Below are positions 1-12,200 of a DNA stretch of 64,000 nt, piece by piece. The position numbers and the translations under genes are program-made. The notes under the pieces are model-generated. The model saw nothing but the letters and a program-made list of their open reading frames with translations, was not told the DNA's origin and ran no database searches. The number at the start of each line of letters is the position of its first letter. The stretch's first letter is position 1. Source of the DNA: Numida meleagris (Eukaryota; Chordata; Aves; Galliformes; Numididae); contig NC_034411.1 in NCBI RefSeq assembly GCF_002078875.1, positions 5,894,917 to 5,958,916 on the forward strand, read 5' to 3'.

Positions 1-3000
1 GTGGCAGGGCTCCATATGGAGTACACTTAATGTCTGCAAAGCAAATTGGCATCTTTAGAAAGAAAATGCATGACGTTTGAAGTAGAGCTGCTACAGATGA
101 TGCTTTATGACTGGAAATGTGTTTGGGCATTACAACAGAAATTCACACATTTACAAGAAGTGTCTTCTCCCTCAGGATGGGTCAAGGGTATGCTTCAGCA
201 AAGAGAATAATTTTACCTGTCAGCTGAGACTTCCCATATGAACCAAACTGAACAGGCTTTTCTCTAAGCAATATTTTCTCATGGTCCCTGCTTATCTGGA
301 GGCTTGTTTCATGAAATAAATTAACTTAAAATCAACAAAATTAGGGGAATCTTTAGCCCCAGAGCAGTTCTAATCCCTTGGGATGTATCAGATAGTATAT
401 TCATTGCTTGTGTGGGAGCAGCAACCATACTAATAGAATCTTTAGAAAGGAAGTGATATAAAGGTGGGCTCTGTAGTATTTCTCTCTGTGTAGGACCAAT
501 GAACTATTGTGGAGCAGGAAGAAAAGCCCTTTGATGGAGAAGGGCCCAGGATTTTAAGAAACAGACCAAAGTAATAAATGGTCAAATGATGGCAGAGAGA
601 GAATTATTACATTAGAAGATTTAATGAGCACCACTCTTCTTTGTACTGCATAAATGTATCCAAAAGCCACTCTCAGTGCTAAATGGTCTGCAGTCTTAAA
701 AATGAGCTACACCTGCTTCCCATTTTATACCACAGAGAGTGCAAATATAACTTAATCGTACTTTGGGTCTCCTGTATCAGCTTAAAGATTGGTGGTGGCC
801 TTAGTAATAAAAGAAAATGATTCCCTGAAAAGACTATTTACCATTGAGGTGGAAGAACAAGGTGTCTTTTTTCAAACATAATGTTTTAAGAAAGGTTTAT
901 TTGCAGTAATTGGCCAAGGGATGTAAGAGAAGAGGGAGCTGCTATTTGCAGCGCCTAATTTGGCAGCTAAGAAGGGAGAGTGTGCAGTCGACAGAGTGCC
1001 CTACATGCATGGGGACTAATTCTTTTCTCTGTCACTAGAATGCTGTTGTTTACACCTGCACAGAGTTCCCGTGATTGATTTGTGTGGCTTGATGTAACTG
1101 CTGAGACAGCAGAGTTGAAAAGGATGCCCACATGCTGCTGATAAAATGTCCCTGTGGTTTGCACTCTGTTCCACTGGTGAGACTCACACATGCAGTTGCA
1201 TCCCATCTCCAGGGAATTTCACTCACACAGCGATCTTGATTTTGTAACTGGGATAGCTGTCCTGCTGTCTTGCAAAGAGATGTTGTCTGAAATATAAAGT
1301 GCTTTGACTTTTTTGTCATCATACACCACGAAGTGTAACGTCACCTTCTCCGGGTAGTATAACAAGCTGGTTTTTTTTTCTTTGGAAACACCTTAGGATT
1401 TCAGAAATGCTTCTGCTCTCATTTTATTGGTTTTTTTTAAGCCCTGAAAAAAAATGGAAGTAAGAATAGCATTCCTGGAATAGTCAGCACCTGTGATAGT
1501 GCAGTTCTTGATATGACCCTCATGCCAAGTTGAGGAGAGAGCAGAGATGTGAAGCAGAGCTTGCTTGATCTATTCAGGGCTTTCTCTGTCTCACTCTTTG
1601 CCTTCTTAAATTCTACCCTGAGAAAAAAAGCATCATCTAAGAGGGCACAATCCTATGAAAATTTCAGTTTTACCAAATTGGCGTTTTCCTTCGTGGGCCT
1701 TCTATAGTCAGCATTCATTTTACATTGCAGCCTAAACAATTCACTTGCATTTTAAAGTAGAATCTAGAGGAGCACTATTGATTTCTTAGTTGAGCAGGTT
1801 GAATATGATCTGAAGCCTCCTCTTACACATTGATTCCTTGTCTCTTTACTCACTGCTTCCTGAATGTCACTGAACTGTGAGAGACCTGCTAAATGGACAA
1901 AAATATTGATTTCTTTTCCCCTTCTTTCATTTTTGAAAGCTCCTTATTTACCAAGCACTGAACTAGAATCAGGAAAATGAAAGGTCACAAGGTAAGGCAG
2001 AAGCAAGTCTGTTCTGGCATTATTTTATTTTATTTTTTTAATATGAAATTGGTTGATATGTGAGTTCTTTACATTATGTTTCTACCTAAAAAGGTTAATT
2101 GCCTGAGTGGAACCTTTGAGTTGAGGCTGTTTACTTTCATGTCTTACTGTTGTCTGATTGACGCTGAACTTCTATGGTAGTTCCCTAAATGGCCGTACCT
2201 CTGGTGTTATGATTTTTCAGCAAGAAATTAAAGACCAGCCCCAGCTATGCTACATTTTACTGGGCAAGGTGCAGCAAGGCTGTGCAAGAAACAGTCTTTC
2301 TTCAGAGAGTTCAACAGTGGTAATATTTTACCCTTGTTTTATTTTACTGCGAGCATGACATTTTTTTCAATATCATGTCGAGAGAGTGGAGACGAAAGTT
2401 CAAAAAGTACAAGCTGATGCCAAGGAAAACTGAGAAGATGTCTCAAGGGGGATGGCTGGAGGCAGTCTCAGTGTCCAGAAGGCTTGAAATCTGCTGATGG
2501 TTTACATAAAGTTAGAAGTGTTTGAGCAGTCAAGTGGGGCTTATTAGAGAAAGTGGAAAACTATGATGGTACAGAACATCCAAATTTAATAAGCAAATAA
2601 TATCAGCAGGACCTTGATATTCTGTGACACTGGTTCAGCTAGTAACATTTTTTTTTTTAAGAAGCAAGATATACAAATAAAGGACAAGAACATCGAAAGA
2701 TGGACATGTTTTGTAGTGAATGTGACGTTTGCTAGAAATCATCATGCTTCTATGCTAGTCATTAAATAGACATTTTTAAATTCATGAAACAAAGGAGTAA
2801 TGCAGGGAGTGATACAAGAATTTTAATGGAACAAGATAACATTTTTTACTTTCATGAAATCATTCAAATCAAAACCAATTTTATTCCTATGTCTTTTCCT
2901 TCAAAATCACAGGTATAGTTGTGCTGATAAACTTTGATAAACTTTGTCCTTCAATAGCTGCTGTATCTTTATTGTAGCTGTTCTGATGGCATCTACCAAG

Positions 3001-6000
3001 GAGGGACAGGATAGCTGGAGAAAATAATTGTTGTATAGAAAACTCCCCAGGGTCTGAGGACTGTAGGTAGAGAAGGCACATGGAGACTCTTGTATGAATA
3101 ATGCACCAGAGACACCTGTGGTTACCAAGAAGGATTTGTTCCTACATACAGAGAGACTGATGAGAATCTTTGAAATAATTAGCTTGCTTGAGAGGAGTGG
3201 TTGTCATTTAGTTAGTAAATATTGGGTGATTAGTGACACACTCTAGCTCCCTGACATCCCTTCTGACTCTTTCTGGGCCTCAAAATAGGCTCAGAGGATT
3301 TAAAATCAAGAGGATAAATCCAACAGTGTCAAAATAAATGGCATCAATTTTCTGCATCTGGACAAAGTCTCCTAGCCTTACCACCTCAGGTTATTAATTC
3401 AGTAACAGAAGTCAGGAATCCCCTTTGCCAACTGTAAATGAATGTAGGGAAGAATGGTAGAATGGCGGAAGAGCCAGGCTGCCGGCTTAAGCGAATTTCT
3501 GGTGCTGGGTGGAGTAGCTCTTAGATCAGGTAGTACTTTCCTTCCAGTTACCTGCTCTTGACTTTTACAAACTTGATTGCTCATAGTACTTCTGAAGGCA
3601 CTCATACAAGCCATAATTAGCTGAAGATGGTCTCTCTTTTCTTTGTGGTAAGTTTGAGAAGATGGATTGATAATTTCGTAGAAAAGAAGCTGCTATGCTG
3701 GAAAAAATGGCTACATTAACTAGCTATGCTTGGAGACCAATCTCTTTTGCTATTACTAGGAGAAAATAATATTCATGGGCTTGAGGCAGCTATTCAAAAG
3801 GCTAGAGGAACATCCCTCCTTGTGAGGATGCAGAAGATGGGAAAAGATTGCTGAATATTTGTTTTCAGACATCTAGTTTTAGTGTTTGACTGATATTTTG
3901 GGTATTTACATTTACAAGAATACATACCGACCTGGAAATAGCAGCAGGAACATTTTGTTATTGGTGCTCTGTGCTTTTCTCTTAATAACTTGCAGGCATT
4001 TTCACTGCCAGGAGTGATGTGTAATTTGAATAAAAAGGCTGGGTTTTTTTAAGCTGAGAATGTCTTAAGTCCTGTCTCTGCACTGGAGCCCTGGTACTGC
4101 TGCCCTTGTCCTGTGGAGTGTCTTCAGCCACATCCAGCTCTTGTAACTGTATGTCAGAGCTCAACTTCCCATTGCTAACAGGAGAATCAACCATTATGTT
4201 GAAAAGTGAAATGCGTGTCATAAGGTGTCAGGCTCTCTGCTTTTGAGAATTGTCCCCATTTGTCAGGGAGCCAAGTCTGGCTGATTGAGAATGGGTAATA
4301 CACCATAACCTGGGAGCAGTGCTTAGTCACATCCACTCCAGGGAGGCCCCCACTGACATTTAAAAGTCCTTTGGTTTTGTTTGGTTCATCTGACTTCAGC
4401 TACAGTTCAAGCTGATCTGTACTTTCTTTTCTCTAGTGAGGATGGTCAACGTTATTCTTTTTACTTTGGAGTGGGAAGTCTCACAAAACTTCATTACTTT
4501 GGGGCTTTAGGAAAAATGTGGAAGAATGTGAAATGGGTATTCTTCAGACGTCTTCTGAGCTTCTTACCAGCAAGCAGCTGTTGGACAATACAGATGATGA
4601 GTGTGTACTCTGTGACTGGAATGAGTGTTTCCCTCTCTTACTTTACATAGATGGAGCGGATAGTAAAATTAAATGTTTTCATCTGTGTTTACTTAGAGAT
4701 CAGAGGTGAAAAATATATACCTGTTGTGGACAGAGAGAGGATGTCATTTGTGGCTAAGACCCTGACAAGGTGGTGTAGGTGCTTCGTATCCCATTCTCAT
4801 TCCTTTTGAAGGCTATTAGGTGTGCAGATCACACAGACTCACTTGAATTTTTCTGCCTCCATCTTCTGTTGTCACAATTTTTCTTTGCTAGTAGCAGTCA
4901 GGACAGCTTTCCTGTAGATGGAGGTGGTTTGCTGGATGATGCCTTGGACATGCTCTTCCAAGCCACCTTCATGGAAGACTGCTCCTCTGCACAATTTGTA
5001 GGGCTTAAGACTAAACGTCGGCCTGGCTTCTTAAAACACATGGGCAACTGGCTTTCAACTTCTTTCTTTGCCTTCAGCAGCAGACCTATGTTGAACTCAG
5101 GCTTTAGAGAAAAAAGATCCACCACTTATTTTGGTTGATTATCTTACTGCTGTGTCTTTTTTTAAAAGCCATGCAAGTCATGCTTACTGGATGTCATCAC
5201 TGGGACTGTCTTTTTCCTCTGGAATTTGGCCTGAATTCTCCTGTTGTCACATTCTTGATTCTTGAGGTTGGGGGTTGTGTGTACTGTACCACTTTTTTAT
5301 ACCCGCTGGTATAATTTAGTAAATCTGTCATTTATGCTCAATATAACAGAGTCGTTTAACTGCAGGAACTCAACAGTATAATTAACCCTGTTCCTTCAAA
5401 ACGAGGAGCTGATTGTCTTGGCATTCATAGGAGCATAGAGCACAGTTAGAGTGCTGTGGTTTCTGGCCTTCCCGGAGCAGTATTGCAGTCAATTGATTAT
5501 TTTGTTAATTTGTTCTGCATCAGTATCCTGCTGTTTTATCATCATCCAAGTTGCTTTATGCACCATGCATAAGTACAAGTATATTAAAAATCAATACTTG
5601 AACCTCTTTCCCATCATCCATGGACTGTACCTTCTTTGATACATGACCTTCTTTTTCTGATAATAACCCACCTAGTAACTTTTGCACGATTTGGTCACAT
5701 GCTAATAAAATATATGCTCAGATTTTGCTCACTTCTTACTCCTGTATCATAATGAAGAAGAAATAAATGTATTAAGAATGAAATAAACAAAAGCTGTTAT
5801 TGCTGACAAGCCTAAATTTTAGACAGTGAAAAACAGGCTCCTTTTGAAAGGAAGTCTTGTTCCTTCACTAATTTCTAATAAGTGTCGTGCTTAACAGGCT
5901 CAAATCCTTTAGAGACGCTATTATCAAAAGTCTGTCTTACAAACAGTGCTTTTCCTGCTTCAGTTAGAGAAATAAGTACTTAGAAGATGGCATGAGGGTG

Positions 6001-9000
6001 CATTATGGATTTCTTTGCGGGCTGGATTCCAAGTCTGAACATGACAGAAGTACACAGGATTATGGCTGTTACAAGATCAGAATGTTCTTCAGTGATTTTC
6101 TACCATTCCACACGCAAAGACATGATTGCAAGTTCTCTCTTGTATGTAATTTTGAAACTTATTACCTGCAACATTATGCTTAATGTATTTATGTTACAGA
6201 TATCATAGGGAAGCCTGCTCTTTAAGAAGAAATTCTTCAGACAGAAGCAAAATAAGATGTGCTTCCTCTTCAGATCTAGACTAGGTCAAGGACAAGTTTG
6301 CAGCTGAGGAAAAATACTATTTTTCTGGTAGACATACCCTATTGGCAAGAGTACAAGGTTTAACTCCCATCAACTGTCTGCTTATGGGCAGTTCTCCTCT
6401 GAAATCATTGAAATTACATTATCGTTTGCCAAGGATAAATCTACTTCATTGGGGATTTTTTTCTGGAATACATGGATGTTTGCTGATCTTAGGATAGCAT
6501 TTTCATCAGGCAAGTTCTTCCTGTGCAGGGAAAATCCTTACACAAGGCAACTGAATGAGGCATTTTGTAGCTTCTGTGAGGGAGAAGTTGCCAGGGCTTT
6601 ACCCAAACCTTTCCACTCATTTCATGACAAGGAAGCCTAATCAGTTTTGGATGTGACACTACAAGTTGCCATCATTATTGAACTTAATGAGAAAAGCCTT
6701 CTTTCAGTAGGGTATAAGAGGCCTCAGACATTCTGAAATTGTTACTCCTTGAATGGCAGTATCCTGCATGCCTTGTGACCACATAAAATACTCAGAAACC
6801 AGCCTGTTAAGAATGGTTTTAGTTCAGAGTAGGTTATATCTCATTTTTACATATATTTCCACCTCTCAGGGAATTACAATATCATGTAATGTAGTATAAT
6901 AAAAGAAACAAATTATATTTTATTATAAAGATATAACAAATCTGACGAGATGATCCTAAAGAATGAAGCCAGCCTATGCTGTTTCTGCAAATTGCTCCCC
7001 ACTTTCTTCATCTTGTCTCGAAGAAAAGATAGGGCTCCAAAACATTGCTATTTAATTACTAGAATTCTTTTTGTACTAAATCCTAATTTAGTGCCTTAAT
7101 GCAGCAAGTCCTGCAGAGCCAGCAAGCTTGCGTGGGAGCAGAAACGCATGAATCTTTTTCTCTGGCATCCCTCTAACTGAGAGTTGGCTTCTGTTCATTA
7201 TTATTTCATGTGGTGACAGCTCGGGGTTTGCAATTGCAAGCATGGAGGCAGGGGTGGTAACGGAGGAAGGCATAATGACAGGTGATTGCTGTGTTGTCTC
7301 CATGGCATCACTGAGCCTTATCTTAGAGGTATCAAACAGTGTGCTTATACCTTTCTTTATACAGCTACCTGGCACCACAAAGTACACCTGGTATGGTTCC
7401 TACTTAGTCACTGTCTTCTTTTCAGCTTATTTTGTATTAGTTTTTCACATTCTTTTCAATCTGCTCTGCTTTTAATGAACCTGAACAAGTAATAGAAATG
7501 CACATAAATGAAAGCACCTACCAATTCAATATTTTATCATTTTGTGCCTCTAGTTAAGGAATTGGAATTCACAAAAGTAGATTTTTAGAAACATTGATAC
7601 TGCCTTTTCAGGACAGATCAGTGCTTTCTGGTATCCTCTTTCTGAGTGCATCAGGTATGCCTCATCCTACTCACTAGGAACTGGTATTTGGTTCTCAAGG
7701 TTTTAATGAGGCAATGTAGCTGTGAGGAAAATAGCTTTTAGCCCCAGTTGGTTAGATCCCAGATTCATCTTGGTCACCGGCATCTCGCTGAGCCCTGTCC
7801 TTTGAGGCTCCTGCTTTAATTAACAGACATGGAAGGACACCTCCAAGAATGACTCAACTCCTCTAAGGTCTGCTTTGGCCTTTGGAGGAATTTCTCCTCT
7901 GTTGAATTTTGACTGACACTACATGAGTTTCTGTGACAGATCAGGTTATACATCTTCTTAATCAGAAATGCCAAAGGCACACTTGCAGAAATGGCTGCGT
8001 AAGTTTTCTTTTAAAGAAAATGCCTAAGCAAATGTTCATTTCTTTGCTGCCTTGTTTATGCATCTCAGAGTTTACTCTATGTATAGTTTTAAGCTTTCCT
8101 CTTTGATTAAGAGGAGTGGATATATATATATATTTAAATGAAATATTTGGACTATTATGTGATCTTGATTCTATATGTTAAGCTAAATGTTAGCACATAT
8201 TATGATGAACCTTTCGGTGGTCTCCTTTTACATGGGTGACAATAAGATGATTATGATCTGACATTTGTAGTTTCTGCCTCCAAAGATGCTTGTGTATCTA
8301 ACTTTTCTTGCTTTTTAAAGTGCATAGGTACATTTTGTTTTTTTTAGTGGATATCCTGTTTATAATGAAAAGGATCTCAAACTGTTGCAACTTGTTTTCC
8401 ATAGCCAGTATTCTCACATCTTACACTTTAGCCAGTTTGGTCCATTTAGTGGCCATTTTGCCATTTAGTTTTTCTTGCCAATGTGTTTACTTATCACTTA
8501 TTAATAACAAAGATAATCTCTGAAAGTGCATCACTCTGTAAGATGTGTTTCCAAGAACCTCAGGAGTACAACAAGACCACATAGCCCCAGCTACTCTTCT
8601 CCCAACAAATCTCCCTAACAGAAAATACCATCTAATACTCTGAAAATACCCTAGAGAAAAGTCTGAAAAAATTGTGATTGAGACCTGCACCTTCATTTTA
8701 TCAAATGCGGCTTGGAACATTCATATTGGGAATTAGTTACATAATTTTAACAGCTAATAATGACAACGTTTTGATTCTGATGGCTAAGAGAAAGAAAAGT
8801 ATGGCAAGAAGGTCAATGTCAGTGATGTCAGAGTAGGGTCTCTTTCTTGTGCAAATCCTCTATTATCTAAAATGTGCTCCTCCAGGTAGGACACTTTTGA
8901 GTGTCTCTTCTCTCCATAGCCATCTTCCCCAGAATTATATTATTCCTTGAGCTCTCTTTGCAAATTTTGACAGAAATCTGCTGTAGGTTGTTACTGAGTG

Positions 9001-9112
9001 ATGCAGACACAAATGATGTGATTTCATAACCTTTATCTCTCCTGAAAACAAAGCCAAAAAATCTTTGTGGTGAAGAACATTGAGCTACAGATGTAAAAAT
9101 TAATCCTTCCAG
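1..9112 (+). other. PCSK2: PCSK2 intron 2, 3' part
   Basis: AT-rich sequence with no recognisable coding exon. I looked for prodomain-coding sequence (exons 1-2) and found none. It contains a 10-bp direct repeat (GATAAACTTT twice, 2926-2946), a short TA repeat (8120-8134) and several T-runs. Two minus-strand open frames (4898-5125 and 7088-7387) resemble no family I recognise and are probably chance. The intron ends with a rather purine-rich tract before the AG at 9111-9112. Confidence 0.85.
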
Positions 9113-9226
9113 GTCAAGAAGGCTGTGCAACAGGAAGGCTTCAGCAGGAGAAAGCGAGGATATAGAGACATCAATGACATTGACATCAACATGAATGATC
9201 CTTTATTTACAAAGCAGTGGTACTTG
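9113..9226 (+). CDS. PCSK2: PCSK2 exon 3: end of prodomain and start of mature PC2
   Basis: This 114-nt exon (38 whole codons, phase 0 at both ends) encodes residues 95-132. It begins VKKAVQQEGF, then has the tetrabasic RRKR (106-109), the autocatalytic prodomain cleavage site, followed by the mature N-terminus GYRDINDIDINMNDPLF. The acceptor AG is at 9111-9112 and the donor is a strong GTAAGT at 9227. The start is fixed by the CAG boundary and by an in-frame stop in the intron just upstream. From memory mammals have DRKKR here where this sequence has SRRKR; the dibasic cleavage logic is kept. Because both ends are phase 0, skipping this exon would keep the frame but delete the maturation site. 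Confidence 0.97.
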
Positions 9227-12200
9227 GTAAGTTCTGAAAGAAAATTACAGTAAGCGTAACTAAATAATTGGCATTCAAATTACTTTGAGCTGTTACACTG
9301 TCTTGCAAGAGTTCTTTCCAATTATCTTACAAGAACTTGGGAATGGATCCAAGGCTCTGTCGTGTTGTTTTTAACTGAACCTCTTTTATGCTGGGAAGAC
9401 CCAGCAAATTTCAAGAGCTAAATTTCATTTCAGTCAATGGAAAGATCCCTAGAAGGCTTGAAAGAGAATTGTATTGGTGTCCTGTGGGCATTCCTGTTGT
9501 GCTAATGTGACCCCTAAAACTGCATGTGAATCATGTCTTTGATTGAGCCCTTGCCAGGTAAAACATTGTTATAGAATTGTAACAAGAAGTTCAAGCGTAC
9601 TTGCTAGAAAAAGCTGAGGTTTTTCTTTTCTTTTGGAAATTTGAATACTGCTTAATTGATTTCCTTCTGTCAAAAGCAGAATTTTGGCTTTAAGCCGATG
9701 TCAAAATAAATTAATATTTTACTGAATTATTTCATTTTTAATGTGTCATATTTTATAGGGAGAAGTTTTTAGTCTTGAAAGAATTTTTTTTTTACATAAA
9801 AGTAACTAAGAAAGATGTCTTTCTACTAAAAATTTGATAAAGTCATTTTCCTCAATTTTAACACTGTAACATACTTTCAGTTTTGTAAATGCTGTACCAT
9901 CTTGTTCACTTAAGTTGACTCCTTTTGCTTATGAATAGTATTTCTCAATCTCTTCACTTTTAATGCATTTCCTGTGTTTTGTGAATCTGTCAAATATGTC
10001 TGTTTCTTTTTTTTTTTTCTGAGACGGGAGATGCCAGATGAATGAGGGTGTGTTAGCATGTCTGAGGCTTCACCTTTGGTGAGATGATGAACTAAAGTGT
10101 GGATTAATTCACTTCTTTGTGGTACTTCAGTCAATCAAAATATCACAGTGATAACAATAACCATTTTTTAAACTCAAGCTATACATTTAGATTTTAGATT
10201 ATAAAGTGCACAAAAATGCATTCTGAAATGAGAAATGTATCTGACGTAAAGTTGAATAGTTCTCCATCTGGAATAGCAAAATTCATATTATTTCTACCAT
10301 GGAACCTGAGAAATTTGTGAATGAGATTGGTAAGCACAACTTCAGTCTGAAGACAGGGGATTGCCCTTACCTTAGAATTGTACCCACACACTGTTTTGGA
10401 AAGGACCTGTAATGTTCATCTAGTGATCCTTTCTGCTCAAAGCAGGCCTAACTTTTTAATCAAAAAAGTCATTTCTGATATTAAAATCAGTGGGACTGAA
10501 TTTCAATAGCTCCCTGCTTTCCATAAAAACTGTTACCATACTATTACCTGTCCATACAGAAGTCCTCTGTTGCATCTACTGGTGTAACTTTTGCTAGCTT
10601 AACACACTACACTGATACGCTTGAGGAGAAAAATATTCCTTTGGGTTGAAAAGATTCAGTGTTTAACTAAATCTTGTAAACCACAAAGAAGTGAATTTAC
10701 CACCATCTCTCTTTTTTAAAACTCGTGCGTTAATGCAGTAGATATGTTTACAGAAAGACTTATACTCCAAAGCAGATGGGATTTATTTTTTATACCAAAG
10801 CTACATGCAAAGACATAAAGACAGAATCAGTGGCTGTGGAAGTATGTCTATCAAGTAAAAAGAGCTGTTCTTCTTTTTCACTGATCTATTAGATCAACAC
10901 TGGTCAAGCAGATGGGACTCCTGGACTTGACCTTAACGTAGCTGAAGCATGGGAGCTGGGATACACAGGGAAAGGAGTTACCATAGGAATTATGGATGAT
11001 GGTGAGTGAAGACTGCCTGCTAATTTAATATTTTTATGTAGCTTTTTCCATGCAATCAAAGACAAAAAAAAAAAAAAGATTAAAAAGTAATAATGGATTG
11101 CTTATAGTGCTGAGACTGCCAACCTTCAGGGAAAATACATTATAAAGTCTCCACTAGGGACACAGAAGCACAGATATCCAAAGCACTCGCAGTAGCACAC
11201 AATTATCAAACAGTGATCTTCAAGGGCACATTATAATGACCATTAATCCAAAGGAAAGACTCCCCTTGACTTCTGTAGGCACTGTGTAGAGGACTTAATT
11301 GCCTCACAAGAAGTGTAACCCAGAAAATGTTTTTGTAAGTATTATTCTCAAAGTCATACTTCTATGGCTGAAATAATTAAACACTTTCATGCTGAATGTC
11401 AATAAAGACCTGCATATTAAATACATTGCTAATTTGAGGCTAAGTTCAAGGAAGATGAAGATAACAGGTACAGTTGAAGTCGCAGGGGCTCTTAGGGCTA
11501 AATTTTGAATGGTTTGCTTTTAGGATGGCTGAATAATATTAGGAATAAATAAAAAGGCTGGATCTACATATGTTTTCTGGAGTCAACTGACGTGGGTCCT
11601 CATTCATTTCTGTTCCTTGTTTGCTCACTCCTAAGACAAAGATTTTGTGGAAATAAGAAAGTAGGTTCAGACATCTGTATATTGATGTCATGAGAAATCA
11701 CATTTTTACTGTTCCCGCAGAGGCAGGAGTTTGCTTTCAGAATGACTAGACATGATTAGGACATGGGGATGACAACAAACTGATTAAGCTTTAAGTCACA
11801 GAAAGCTGTTCGGAAGTGTTAGCCCATTAGATACAGCTTTTAGAGAGGGGAGTAGTTTGACCTGTATTCATTTCCAGTAAGTCTGGAATAGAGCACCTAC
11901 ATGAAATGATTCTAAATTGAGACTTCTGTTGCCCATATCCCTTTCGAATCAGCAAGGGCCTCCAAAGGTGCAAGGATCCCTTCTTGCAAATCTAGTGCTA
12001 AGGACCCTGCATAATAGAAGGTAGTATTTTCATGAAGATAATCACAAAAATATGCAGTTCTACTTGCAGATAAAATTAAGCGTATAATAAAGTATTGGTT
12101 GGAAACATAGGGCAGGGTAATGTTCAAAGCATAACATGAAATTAGTGGCCATCTCTTTGTCCATTTTAACTGAATATGTAATAGGTTAGTTTATCCCATC

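Noticed and set aside
1..9112. Search for PCSK2 exons 1-2 (signal peptide and prodomain)
   Set aside because: No prodomain-like coding sequence with suitable splice sites was seen; they must lie upstream of the window.
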